Source of the DNA: a virus
Virus record (IMG/VR): IMGVR_UViG_3300021959_000302
Span: 1 to 27,765 of that record
DNA: 27,765 nucleotides
Direction: 5' to 3' (one strand)
Each line of letters starts with the position of its first letter. The first letter of the stretch is position 1. The translations under genes and the position numbers were made by a program. Of the stretch, positions 14,701 through 22,448 are shown one piece after another. Under the pieces are notes generated by a model. That model had not been told where the DNA came from, did not search any database, and saw only the letters and a program-made list of their open reading frames with translations.

Positions 14701-15774
14701 AACAATGTAACAATCGGACCAAGTTCAGCAGTTGCTTTAACAACTGGAAGTAGTAATGTCGCAATCGGAATTAATGCACTTAATACACAAACAACACCAA
14801 CAGGTGAGGTTGCAATAGGACATGAAGCATTAAAAGCAGCAAGTAGTGCAGGTTATAATGTTGCCGTAGGTTATCAAGCAGGTGTAGCTGTTACATCAGC
14901 AGTTGGTGTTGTTCTAATGGGTTTTGAAGCAGGTCAAGCAATAACCACTGGAGATACTAATATTTGTATAGGTGGTTTTTCAATGGACGGTGGTGCAGGG
15001 AAAACTGCTTATGGTTGTACTCATGTAGGACACTCAGGACAGAGGACTGGAACTTCTGGAAATTTCAATGATTCATTTGGTATTGATGCTTATAAAAACC
15101 CCACAACAGGTAATTCTAATGTTTGCCTAGGCTCAGGGTCAGGAAATGTAATAACTTCAGGCTCGAGTAACTCACTAGTGGGTAGAACCGCAGGTGTAGC
15201 AATTTCAACTGGGTCATTTAATTCTTGTTTAGGTATTGTTGCAGGTAGTACTATTACAACAGGTAGCAGGAATCTTTGTTTAGGGTATGACGCAGGTACA
15301 TCAGGTTCTCCTAACCACATTACTACTGGTGATAACGCTATTGTTTTAGGTAATAATGCTACTGCATCTGCTCATATTAGAGTTGATTGGACTGTTACTT
15401 CAGACAAAAGAGATAAAACAGATATTGAGCCTTTAACAATGGGTTTAGATTTTGTTAATAAATTAGAACCTGTAACTTACAGATGGGATATGCGTTCTGA
15501 TTATAGTAAAGATTTTAGCATTACCCCTGACGGAACACATAAGCAACAAAAACTCTTAGGTGGTTTATTAGCACAAGACGTAGAAAAATTAGAAAGAGAA
15601 TACGGTTATAAAGTTGAAGATGAAACAGCTGTACTTACTGATAAACATAAAACAAATGGTAATTATGGTCTGACTTATTCTAAATTTATACCTGTGTTAA
15701 TAAATGCAGTACAAGAACTGTCTACGCAAGTAGATGAATTAAAATCAGAGCTATTAGCTCTAAAAGGAGAATAA
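11749..15774 (+). CDS. Tail fibre or tailspike with YadA-like repeats and S74 chaperone domain
   Basis: This encodes 1341 residues and is the likely receptor-binding trimer. Residues 1-115 resemble fibre attachment domains (SSFVDGDTITAALFNNEFNQML, then GGHKHDGTAAEGP). The shaft holds three copies of a roughly 50-residue SNKD..RN.T.SGELDA unit and two tandem arrays of TSTAAELNILDGV. Residues about 839-1210 form some 15-20 YadA-head-like units (NTAVGYAAGQVITTG pattern). Residues about 1214-1341 are a Peptidase_S74 intramolecular chaperone: S1218 in the SDKRDK motif with K1223 is the expected Ser/Lys cleavage dyad. It is followed by LGGLLAQDVEKL and a terminal coiled coil. The chaperone is known to trimerise the fibre and cleave itself off. 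TAGGAGATAAGGAA precedes the start. Confidence 0.92.
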   Translation: MAGYIRQSSFVDGDTITAALFNNEFNQMLNAFSNTGGHKHDGTAAEGPVIGLIGDAGETAPNNKVLIDTTNNFIEFYVQVSSNPVQQLYIADGAIIPVTDSDVDLGTTALRFKDTYTDTITTTGNVGIGGNLTVTGTTTFNGGTITMGDAATDNVVFGADIDSNIIPDDDNTYDLGSTSQEWRNLYIDGTANIDSLVADTADINGGTVDGAIIGGSSAAAITGTAITGTSFVIGSADISEAELETIDGVTAGTVAASKAVVVDSNKDIGSFRNITLTGELDAGSLDVSGNVDIDGTLETDALSINGTTVTSTAAELNILDGVTSTAAELNILDGVTSTAAELNILDGVTASATDINLIDGITNGTVIASKVIITDSNKDITGGRNITISGELDAATLDISGDADIDGTLEADAITIAGVTLAETISDTVGAMVSSNTESGITVAYDDADNTLDFTVGTLNQNTTGSAATLTTARTIGGTSFDGSANIAVGLADTATVLATARTIGGVSFNGSANIDLPGVNSAGNQNTSGTAAIATTVTITDNESTNENNAIIFTAGGDLDGGNLGLESDGDLYYNPSTGTLTVPNVSVSGTFSTVNSVTMDANNAVIFEGTTADAHETTLTSIDATGDRTISLPNVSGTIPVLAAASATAITSTPEELNILDGVTSTAAELNILDGVTSTAAELNILDGVTSTAAELNALDGITAVVGELNALDIGSTAVGTAVASKAVILDSNKDYTGVRNLTISGELDAATLDISGNVDIDGVLETDNLTIGGAQGTDGQVLTSTGSGVGWEDAGSGGASNVNGLSDAKTFGTSSIMIGDATTGTIDAANYNTGVGVDVFEDLTTGDNNSALGFFALGNNTSGGNNTMVGAYAGALNIDDSNNTAIGYAANYPDGGSNNTAVGSVALNANTASNNTAVGYAAGQVITTGAENTLIGNQAGDSITTGPGNVCVGSVAGQAITTGTYNQCIGQAAGYAITTGSNNVTIGPSSAVALTTGSSNVAIGINALNTQTTPTGEVAIGHEALKAASSAGYNVAVGYQAGVAVTSAVGVVLMGFEAGQAITTGDTNICIGGFSMDGGAGKTAYGCTHVGHSGQRTGTSGNFNDSFGIDAYKNPTTGNSNVCLGSGSGNVITSGSSNSLVGRTAGVAISTGSFNSCLGIVAGSTITTGSRNLCLGYDAGTSGSPNHITTGDNAIVLGNNATASAHIRVDWTVTSDKRDKTDIEPLTMGLDFVNKLEPVTYRWDMRSDYSKDFSITPDGTHKQQKLLGGLLAQDVEKLEREYGYKVEDETAVLTDKHKTNGNYGLTYSKFIPVLINAVQELSTQVDELKSELLALKGE
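12676..12792 (+). repeat. Tandem 39-base repeat, array 1 (TSTAAELNILDGV x3)
   Basis: Three exact 13-residue copies start at 12676, 12715 and 12754, followed by a decayed copy (TASATDINLIDGI). Protein copies are identical but codons differ, which points to selection on the peptide. This motif is common in marine phage fibres. Confidence 0.85.
13705..13902 (+). repeat. Tandem 39-base repeat, array 2 (TSTAAELNILDGV-like x5)
   Basis: Units start at 13705 (TSTPEELNILDGV), 13744, 13783, 13822 (ends LNALDGI) and a diverged unit from 13861 (VVGELNALDIG). This is the same peptide as array 1, located about 1 kb downstream in the fibre gene. Confidence 0.8.
14263..15370 (+). repeat. YadA-head-like repeat block in the fibre
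   Basis: Repeating units of about 20-25 residues have the core N..IG..AG..ITTG. Trimeric left-handed beta-rolls of this kind are known from YadA-type adhesins and S74 fibres. The block sits just before the cleavable chaperone, so it would form the distal tip after cleavage. Confidence 0.8.
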
Positions 15775-15776
15775 AA

Positions 15777-16043
15777 ATGACACAAACAGTAGCAGAAGTA
15801 TTAACAGCAGGAATGGATAGCGTTACGCTTATTAACGCAGTTAATGGTGGTTCATACTATGTAACAGGCATGACCCAAACAGAAATAAACGAAATGGTAC
15901 AGCGTAATGTTGACCATCTTGAAACTATTTTATCTTATGATTCATCAATGAAAGGAGTGCCAAACATAGTAGATTCATCAGAAGATAAGTCTAGCTATAC
16001 AGGTGCAATCACAACCGGCAAAGCTTACATTGCAGCAAACTAA
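15777..16043 (+). CDS. Small fibre-adjacent protein of unknown function
   Basis: This encodes 88 residues. An N-terminal helical part (AEVLTAGMDSVTLINAVNGG) leads to QTEINEMVQRNVDHLETIL and ends in GAITTGKAYIAAN. I recall small proteins with the same QRNVDHLE and AI..GKAYIAA features following fibre genes in other marine phages, so it is a conserved partner of unknown role. It starts three bases after the fibre stop, with AAAGGAG close upstream. It has no signal peptide or membrane segment. A fibre or nozzle assembly accessory role is possible from the neighbourhood only. Confidence 0.7.
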   Translation: MTQTVAEVLTAGMDSVTLINAVNGGSYYVTGMTQTEINEMVQRNVDHLETILSYDSSMKGVPNIVDSSEDKSSYTGAITTGKAYIAAN

Positions 16044-16046
16044 AAA

Positions 16047-16289
16047 GTGGAAGTCTCCGCATACGTTATTTGGAACGTCTTAATAACCCTTATCATTGCT
16101 CCTGTCTTTTATTCTATTAGACAAAACACAACAGAACTAAGAAGACAAGACATCCTGTTAAATAAAACACGGGAAGAGATTGCAAAAGAATACGTAACAA
16201 AAACAGAACTTCGAGATGACATGGGATTAATCATGGACAGGATAGAAAAGATTGGTGAAAAGCTTGACAAACTCTTTGAAGTTAAGTAA
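16047..16289 (+). CDS. Small membrane protein with coiled-coil tail (holin-like candidate)
   Basis: This encodes 80 residues from GTG 16047, three bases after the previous stop. Residues about 5-24 form a single hydrophobic segment (AYVIWNVLITLIIAPVFYSI). The rest is a charged helix with coiled-coil character (LRRQDILLNKTREEIAKEY, then ELRDDMGLIMDRIEKIGEKLDKLF). One transmembrane helix plus a cytoplasmic coiled coil fits small holins or membrane anchors of phages, and this protein recurs near fibre genes in marine podoviruses as I recall. Since a second holin candidate exists near the lysozyme, its role in lysis is not certain. The start codon is the weakest part of the call. Confidence 0.6.
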   Translation: MEVSAYVIWNVLITLIIAPVFYSIRQNTTELRRQDILLNKTREEIAKEYVTKTELRDDMGLIMDRIEKIGEKLDKLFEVK

Positions 16290-16304
16290 AATAGGTATAT
16301 AACA

Positions 16305-18476
16305 ATGACAAAAAAAATAAAAGATAAGCTTAAAAAAAGAGCTAAATATCAACGTGGGCGTGGCGTAGTAACTGATAATAACAATACACAGCTTATTGAT
16401 GGTGGTGGTAGAATAGACCAACCTCAAGAAAGAGGTAGAGGTAGAGACGAAGCTGGTCAAATTCCTAATGAGCCACCAGCACCAACACCTGCTCCTACTC
16501 CAGCTCCAACACCAGCTCCAACACCAGCTCCTACTCCAGCTCCTACTCCTGCCCCTACTCCGGCTCCAACACCAGCACCTATACCTGTTGATGAGACTCC
16601 TGAACAAAAAGAGATTAGACTAGCAGCAGAAGCAGAAATAGCTAGGTTAGTAGAAGAAGCTAGACTAGCAGCAGAAGCAGAAGCAAAGCGAGTAGCTTTA
16701 GAACGTAAAAGAATGCAAGACGCTAAAGAAACAGCTAAAGATTTAATATCTGGAAACATGACAGGACTTCCTGTAACTCCAGACCCTAAAGCAGTAGAAG
16801 TTGGAGAAATGGGTGTAGCTAAAGAACTAGCAGCACAGGACAAAGTTGAAGTAGATACAGTTGATACAATAACTGCTCCTACTGCTGACACTGTTACTAC
16901 TACAGATACTGCGGATGCTCCCGGTGCTTTAACTGCTGATACAATGACAGCAGCTGAAATTACAGAAGCTCCAGAAGTTGCTGTAGAGGAAGGAGAAGTT
17001 AGTGCTGAAGCACAAGCCCAAGCTGCTGAAACTGAACGAGTAGCTCCAATTGAAGCAGCTACGGTTGAAATTATTCCCGGTGCTTTAACTGAAAGAGTTA
17101 TTGGAACTATAAGCCCTACTGCTATGTCAGAAGCTGCTCAAGTAGCAGGAACAACTCTAGCACGGGTTACAAGGGCTAAAAAACAATTAGCTAATGCTGG
17201 TGTTAGTGCAGAAGATATAGCTACGTTAGGTAACGACCCTGAAAGTTTAGAAGATAGACTGATGGATTTAACCGAAGCAGAACGTGGAGTTATTGCAGGG
17301 CTTCCTGAAGAAGCTTTAGTATCTAATCAAGTAGATAGTTTATTAAAAGGTATTGAAGAAGGTGAGATTCCTACATGGGCTAGACCCGCTGTTGCTAGTG
17401 TAGAAGCTATGTTAGCACAACGTGGTATGTCAGCCTCTACTGTAGGTAGAGATGCTTTGCTCAATGCTATTATACAATCAGCTATCCCATTGGCTCAGTC
17501 TAACGCACAAGCAATACAAGCAAGTGTAGGACAACAGAAGTCTATTGAAGCTCAAGCTGAATTACAGAGTGCTCAGTTTAGACAACAGACAGCACTTGAT
17601 AACGCTGGTAAAGTTTTCCAAATGGACATGGCTCAGTTTAGTGCTGACCAACAAACCGCTTTATCTAACAGTAAGTTTTTACAAACTGTAGGTTTAACTG
17701 AAGCTAATAATAGACAACAAGCAACAATTCAAAATGCTGTGCTTATGTCACAAGCTAATTTAGCTGATGCAGACTTTTATCAGAAAACTCAGATAAACAA
17801 TGCTAATGCTTTCTTACAGACAGACTTAACAAATCTTAATAATAATCAACAAGCTAATGTGTTAAAAGCTCAACAAGCTCAACAAACGTTATTAAGTAAT
17901 CAGTCTGCTCAAAATGCTGCAAGACAATTTAATAGTGCTAGTGAAAATCAAACACAACAGTTTATGTCAAGTTTATCTGCACAAGTAGACCAGTTTAATG
18001 CACAGCAAACTAATGCTATGTCTCAGTTTAATACTCAACAGATTAATGCAAGACAAGCTTTACAGTTTCAAGCAGATGTAGATGTAGCTAAAGCTAATTC
18101 TGCTATGACAAATCAAGTCAATACATTTAATGCACAAGTAGAATTTGATAGAGAAAAATTTAATGTTGCTAATGCACAAGCTATTGAACAAGCTAATCTA
18201 GCATGGAGAAGACAAGCCAATACAATTAATACAGCAGCAGCCAATCAAGTGTCTATGCAGAATGCACAAAATGCATTTAATATGTCATCACAAGCACAAG
18301 CTTTCTTATGGCAAGAAATGCGTGACCAAGCAGATTTTAATTTTAGAGCTGCTGAAGGAAAAGAAAACAGAGAAACACAACTTTATGCTACAGCGTTAGC
18401 AAACGAAACAAGTACTGCAGAGAATTTTAATGCGTCATTAAATGCTGTATCAAATTTAATTAAAGCATTTGGATAG
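16305..18476 (+). CDS. Internal virion or ejection protein with Pro/Thr linker and Q/N-rich helical region
   Basis: This encodes 723 residues. The layout is a basic N-terminus (1-45), a TPAP repeat linker (57-95), a Glu/Ala-rich helical segment (97-140), an Ala/Thr/Glu-rich low-complexity region (160-265), a compact domain (about 285-400: IPTWARPAVASVEAMLAQRGMSAS, then ALLNAIIQSAIPLAQSNAQ) and a long Q/N/A-rich helical stretch to the end (FNAQQTNAMSQFNTQQINAR style). I recall the same WARPAV..E..L..RG...S core with a Q/N-rich tail in large virion proteins of marine podoviruses. The role is probably inside the capsid or in DNA ejection, as with T7 gp14-16. It could instead be a tail assembly protein. 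Confidence 0.7.
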   Translation: MTKKIKDKLKKRAKYQRGRGVVTDNNNTQLIDGGGRIDQPQERGRGRDEAGQIPNEPPAPTPAPTPAPTPAPTPAPTPAPTPAPTPAPTPAPIPVDETPEQKEIRLAAEAEIARLVEEARLAAEAEAKRVALERKRMQDAKETAKDLISGNMTGLPVTPDPKAVEVGEMGVAKELAAQDKVEVDTVDTITAPTADTVTTTDTADAPGALTADTMTAAEITEAPEVAVEEGEVSAEAQAQAAETERVAPIEAATVEIIPGALTERVIGTISPTAMSEAAQVAGTTLARVTRAKKQLANAGVSAEDIATLGNDPESLEDRLMDLTEAERGVIAGLPEEALVSNQVDSLLKGIEEGEIPTWARPAVASVEAMLAQRGMSASTVGRDALLNAIIQSAIPLAQSNAQAIQASVGQQKSIEAQAELQSAQFRQQTALDNAGKVFQMDMAQFSADQQTALSNSKFLQTVGLTEANNRQQATIQNAVLMSQANLADADFYQKTQINNANAFLQTDLTNLNNNQQANVLKAQQAQQTLLSNQSAQNAARQFNSASENQTQQFMSSLSAQVDQFNAQQTNAMSQFNTQQINARQALQFQADVDVAKANSAMTNQVNTFNAQVEFDREKFNVANAQAIEQANLAWRRQANTINTAAANQVSMQNAQNAFNMSSQAQAFLWQEMRDQADFNFRAAEGKENRETQLYATALANETSTAENFNASLNAVSNLIKAFG
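16473..16585 (+). repeat. Tandem 12-base repeats encoding a Pro-Ala-Pro-Thr linker
   Basis: About nine units of PAPT lie in the N-terminal part of the 723-residue protein. Codons for each residue vary between units. A stiff, extended linker is likely. The low complexity makes repeat number prone to change between relatives. Confidence 0.85.
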
Positions 18477-18484
18477 GAGATATT

Positions 18485-19471
18485 ATGGGATTATTTAGTA
18501 AAATTAAAAAGTCTTTAAAAAAGATTGTCAAGAAAGTTGGTGGTGCAATTAAAAAAGTTGCCAAAGGCATAGGTAAAGTAATGGGTAAAATTGCTAAACC
18601 CTTTGCAAAGTTTGGAATCCTTGGACAAATTGCTTTAAGTTTTGTTATGCCGTGGGCAATAGGCGGACTTATGTCTGGTATGGGTGCTTTGGCAGGGAAT
18701 GCTTTTGGAACGTTTGCAAGTGGGTTAGCTAAAAGTAGTAATCTATTTGTTAAAGTTGCAGGTAAACTTGCACAAGGCATTCACTACGGAGCTGCTGCAA
18801 TTAATAAAGCTTATACTTTTGTAAGCGATGGTATTACTAAAGGGCTTGACTGGGTTGGACAACAAGGAGCTAAGCTTAAGCAAGGAATTACAAATAAGTT
18901 TGATGCTGCTAAAGAATGGATTACAGGTGGACCATCACCTGACCTTGCTACAATTGACTTATCAAAAACTACTGTAGGGATTGCAGATGGAGTAACAGGA
19001 ACAGTTATAGATACTAGTAAGTTAAAATTTGACCCTATAGAAATAGGTACAGGAACCGGAATAGATATGTCTCAAGTAGGTTCAAAAGTTTCAATATTAG
19101 ATACAAACAAAATTGCAGCAGACACAATAGCAGAACAATCTAAAAATACTTTACAAAGACAAGGAGATAAACTAATAAGTGCTGGAACAGAAACAGCTAA
19201 AAACGTATTTACTTTAGACACTGCTAAAAATGAAATAGTTAAAGCTGCAGATGCACAAACAGCTGCAAGTACACCGTCTTATGAAGAAGGTCCTACAGTG
19301 TCTTATCTTCCATCAGTAGAAGCTAAAGCTATTGCTGATTATGATTTCTCAATTAAATCTGCTGGTGGGCAATACATGGGACCTGCTGATTCTGCAGTAG
19401 TTTTAGACACCTATAAAGAAACAATGAAACAGTATGGGATAGGAGCAGCAGGGGCTGCAATAACTTTTTAA
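18485..19471 (+). CDS. Putative ejection protein with cationic amphipathic N-terminus
   Basis: This encodes 328 residues. The first ~40 residues are Lys-rich and amphipathic (GLFSKIKKSLKKIVKKVGGA, then IKKVAKGIGKVMGKIAKPF), followed by a hydrophobic stretch (about 45-80, ILGQIALSFVMPWAIGGLMSGMGALAG). That resembles membrane-inserting peptides. The remaining two thirds is soluble and Ala/Thr-rich. The same opening pattern, with IAKPF..LG.LGQIALG, occurs in marine podovirus virion proteins I know, though their function is unproven. It is likely packaged and membrane-active during DNA entry (inference). AGGAG at 18475-18479 overlaps the previous stop (TAGGAG). Confidence 0.65.
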   Translation: MGLFSKIKKSLKKIVKKVGGAIKKVAKGIGKVMGKIAKPFAKFGILGQIALSFVMPWAIGGLMSGMGALAGNAFGTFASGLAKSSNLFVKVAGKLAQGIHYGAAAINKAYTFVSDGITKGLDWVGQQGAKLKQGITNKFDAAKEWITGGPSPDLATIDLSKTTVGIADGVTGTVIDTSKLKFDPIEIGTGTGIDMSQVGSKVSILDTNKIAADTIAEQSKNTLQRQGDKLISAGTETAKNVFTLDTAKNEIVKAADAQTAASTPSYEEGPTVSYLPSVEAKAIADYDFSIKSAGGQYMGPADSAVVLDTYKETMKQYGIGAAGAAITF

Positions 19472-19490
19472 TAATACAAAACAATAAAAT

Positions 19491-20069
19491 ATGATGGAAC
19501 CACAACAACTTGAACAAGAAGGTCTAGAAGTTCTAGGTCAAATGCAACGACCTATCCCGGGACAAAGTTTAACTAACAGTCCTGATACTCCTTATCCTTG
19601 GGAACAACCTACAGAGTTTACAGAAATACAACCTGCTATTGAATCTATGTTTATAAATTTAACAGAAGATGATGCTTATGAAGCTCTTGTTGATATTATA
19701 GATGCAGACAATACTATTGCTGAAGCTGCACAAATTATTTTATTTGCTGGTTTTGAAGAAGGTTTATGGAATCCTGATTTAATGACCCTACTAATTGAGC
19801 CAACTATGTATTTAATTATGGCGTTGGTTGAACGAGCAGGAAGAGTAGAATACAAAATTGATAGAGAACCTGACGAGTTAGACGAAGAAGATAAAGCTGA
19901 ACAAATTACAGCTATGGAAAAATTACTTAGCCAAGCAGCTGTACAAGCAGAAGAAGATAAAGTTAGCGGAGTTAAGTCTGGAGTTCTACCAACTGAGATA
20001 GAAAAGAAATTAAAAGAAATTAAAGTGCCTGAAAGTTTATTGGCACCTAAAAACACAGAGGAAGTATAA
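19491..20069 (+). CDS. Acidic structural-region protein with PIPGQSLTN motif
   Basis: This encodes 192 acidic residues. It opens with a Gln/Glu-rich segment, PIPGQSLTNSPDTPYPWEQPTEF (about residues 21-43), then a helical core containing EAAQIILFAGFEEGLWNPDLMTLLIEPTMYLIMALVERA. It ends in a charged tail. I recall this same PGQSLTN..PYPWE plus IL..GF.EG.WNPDLM..L.EP pattern in proteins of many marine myo- and podoviruses near virion genes, uncharacterised. It has no signal peptide; the hydrophobic core is short and helical rather than a clear membrane span. ATG 19491 and ATG 19494 are alternative starts. The stop overlaps ATG 20069 (TAATG). Confidence 0.7.
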   Translation: MMEPQQLEQEGLEVLGQMQRPIPGQSLTNSPDTPYPWEQPTEFTEIQPAIESMFINLTEDDAYEALVDIIDADNTIAEAAQIILFAGFEEGLWNPDLMTLLIEPTMYLIMALVERAGRVEYKIDREPDELDEEDKAEQITAMEKLLSQAAVQAEEDKVSGVKSGVLPTEIEKKLKEIKVPESLLAPKNTEEV

Positions 20070-22432
20070 TGGGAATAGCAACACTTGGAAAATCTTTACT
20101 ATCTTCTGCAAAGAAAAAAGCTAAGAAAGGACAGCAGTTTGGTCTTTTTGCTGGAGCAGCAATAGGTATAGCAGGAGCTGTTAATAGAGGTATTCGTGAG
20201 AAAGCTGTGCTAAGAGCACAACAGTGGGACCAAAGTTTGACTCCTCTTATAAATTCTTATTCAAAAGAATTTGCCACTATTAATGATACGAAGACAGACT
20301 ATGAAAAAAGAAACGACACTACTAAGTATGCCAACTATCAAGAAAGTTTTTATGAACCTGAAATAGAAAGACTTACTAAAATTGTAACAGGTGGAGCAAC
20401 AGATAAAACTTTAAGTCCTGCAGAATTAGCAGATATAAGAGTTCAAGCAATTGAGAATGTTTCTGATAATGTTTTAAAATATGAAACACGAGTTGAACAA
20501 TACAAACCTTATTTTGATTTAGACAAAGAAGCATTTGATAAAAATTTAACAGCTCTTCGTGCTAAAGGTGTAAAATTAATTTCTGATGATAGTTTAAAGA
20601 AACGTATAGGTCGTAAGTTTTTTGGCAGTACCGAAGGACAACAGCTAGTAAAGAAAATTAAAATGTCAGATACAGAAAGCATGGACATTTCTCTTCCACA
20701 AGAACTGATGGCAGCAATGGACACAACGTTTTTAAATTCATTAGCAGGAATAAAAACAAGAGAAGTTAAAGTTTCAGAAATTGAAATTATAGATGAACTA
20801 TATAATACTCCTGCAGACATAAATTTACTCCAAGAAAAAATTCTTAGAGACCCTCCGGTAGATGATTTGTCACAGGACACAATAAATGCTGTACTACAAA
20901 TAGTAACTCCTAGAACTAAAGGGGTTGGAGGAGCTGCAGATACAGAAAATATTAATTATATAGGAGACTTAACTTTTTCAAACTCTGAAAATAAAAGTAT
21001 TAAAGTACCTATGGCAGATTTACAAGCTATATTAGAAAAAACTATTAATGGCGGTGAACTTAATCCTGACTCTAGTAAGAATAATTTTACAGACTGGAAT
21101 CAGTTTCAAAAAGATATTGCAATGTTAACACAGGCAAGTGAAATTGAATACTCTCGTACTAGTAATGAACCAGTTGTACAGTCTCAAAGACAACAGTGGG
21201 CGGCTAATGCTGCTGTTGAAGTTGCTCGAAGTTTTACTATTACTGCAACAGAAGATACAAGTCGTTTTTGGGCACCTAGTAATGCAGAACAGCTTCTTAA
21301 AAAAACACAAGCTAATCAATCACAAACCCCTACTCCTACTGTTGATGGTGAACTACCTACTACTACTAGCACATCTCCCAACGAATTTAAAGTTGTTAAA
21401 GTTGTAGACGATTCTTTATTTAATAAACAAGCAGTAGTTAAAATAATAGATACTCCTGAATGGAGAGCAATGCCTATTGAAGAACAGTTTAATTTTTTTA
21501 ACGCATTAAAAAATCAACATCCTAATGCTATAAAAGAAATTGCAAATATGCAAAAAGCTTTATCAGAAAATAAACCTTTAGAAGAAGTAATGCAAGACAC
21601 TTTATCAGAAGACATGACACGTGTAGACGGTACAGAAAAGTCTTCTACAGGATTTAAAGGTCCTATTACAAATAACGTAGACAACTCTACAATGACAGAA
21701 GTTTCAGTAGGTGTTATGATTAATGGTAAAGAAACTTTAGTACCTGCAATTAATGAGCTAACAACAGATGCACAGATAAAAGTTTTACAAAATTTAAAAA
21801 TTGGAGTAGACCCTATACCTGAAGACATACAGATAACTGCTAAGAAAGCAGCAGAGGCACGTATAAAAGCAGGTCTTAATCCTTTCTATCAAGATGTAGA
21901 AAAAAAAGAAATACAAGAAAGTTTATTGTCTACAACTAAAGATGTACAAGCTGACTTAACAAATACTATAGAACAAAATACTTCTACAAGTTTATTATCT
22001 CCTGATAAAGATTCTGATATTGATGAGGATTCTAGTGCTAATAATTTTGATAATAGTTTAGTTACCCAAGACGTATTAGATAAATTTAAACCTAGCGAAC
22101 TTAAACAATACAAAAGTATTATGAAACGTGCAGAAGTTGCTCAAGAAAGATTAAACAGTGAAGAGTGGATGCTTGATGCGTCTCCATCAAAGATTCAAAA
22201 AACAGAAACAATTCTTAAAAATGCTCAAACTAACCTTAATAAATTAGTAGACTCTGCAGGAACAGCTTTATTTATTCCTGTATTTACTTCAGAAGAAGAA
22301 AGACTTGAAAAAATTATCGAGCAAAAAACTTTAAATCTTGATTACGCTACAGACATAAGTAAAAATGTAAGACAGAAAAGAGAATCAGAACTTACTGAAT
22401 TACGAAAACGTTTAGCTGAATTAAAACTTTAA
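20069..22432 (+). CDS. Putative internal virion or ejection protein (787 aa)
   Basis: This encodes 787 residues. It begins with a basic, Ala/Gly-rich segment and a short hydrophobic stretch (FGLFAGAAIGIAGAVNRGI, about residues 25-43), then long helical regions (for example FDLDKEAFDKNLTALRAKG and ELKQYKSIMKRAEVAQERL). It lies between two other likely ejection proteins, and by order resembles T7 gp15, but I see no specific motif. The C-terminal 90 residues look coiled-coil-like (TETILKNAQTNLNKL, EERLEKIIEQ, RQKRESELTELRKRLAELKL). Gln/Thr/Pro-rich linkers split the protein near residues 410-440. It starts in a TAATG overlap with its neighbour, with GAGGAA upstream. A structural role is inferred from position and size. 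Confidence 0.6.
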   Translation: MGIATLGKSLLSSAKKKAKKGQQFGLFAGAAIGIAGAVNRGIREKAVLRAQQWDQSLTPLINSYSKEFATINDTKTDYEKRNDTTKYANYQESFYEPEIERLTKIVTGGATDKTLSPAELADIRVQAIENVSDNVLKYETRVEQYKPYFDLDKEAFDKNLTALRAKGVKLISDDSLKKRIGRKFFGSTEGQQLVKKIKMSDTESMDISLPQELMAAMDTTFLNSLAGIKTREVKVSEIEIIDELYNTPADINLLQEKILRDPPVDDLSQDTINAVLQIVTPRTKGVGGAADTENINYIGDLTFSNSENKSIKVPMADLQAILEKTINGGELNPDSSKNNFTDWNQFQKDIAMLTQASEIEYSRTSNEPVVQSQRQQWAANAAVEVARSFTITATEDTSRFWAPSNAEQLLKKTQANQSQTPTPTVDGELPTTTSTSPNEFKVVKVVDDSLFNKQAVVKIIDTPEWRAMPIEEQFNFFNALKNQHPNAIKEIANMQKALSENKPLEEVMQDTLSEDMTRVDGTEKSSTGFKGPITNNVDNSTMTEVSVGVMINGKETLVPAINELTTDAQIKVLQNLKIGVDPIPEDIQITAKKAAEARIKAGLNPFYQDVEKKEIQESLLSTTKDVQADLTNTIEQNTSTSLLSPDKDSDIDEDSSANNFDNSLVTQDVLDKFKPSELKQYKSIMKRAEVAQERLNSEEWMLDASPSKIQKTETILKNAQTNLNKLVDSAGTALFIPVFTSEEERLEKIIEQKTLNLDYATDISKNVRQKRESELTELRKRLAELKL

Positions 22433-22448
22433 AATCTTAGGAAACTAA

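Noticed and set aside
16227-16891. Minus-strand frames with Arg/Trp/Cys/Ser or Gly/Val/Ala runs
   Set aside because: They are the complement of the PAPT-coding repeat in the 723-residue protein and simply reflect its low complexity.
21138-21407. Plus-strand Leu-rich frame of 89 residues inside the 787-residue gene
   Set aside because: It lies wholly within a larger coding sequence, its Leu bias follows from the other frame's Gln/Thr/Pro codons, and it has no ribosome binding site or overlap junction to support it.
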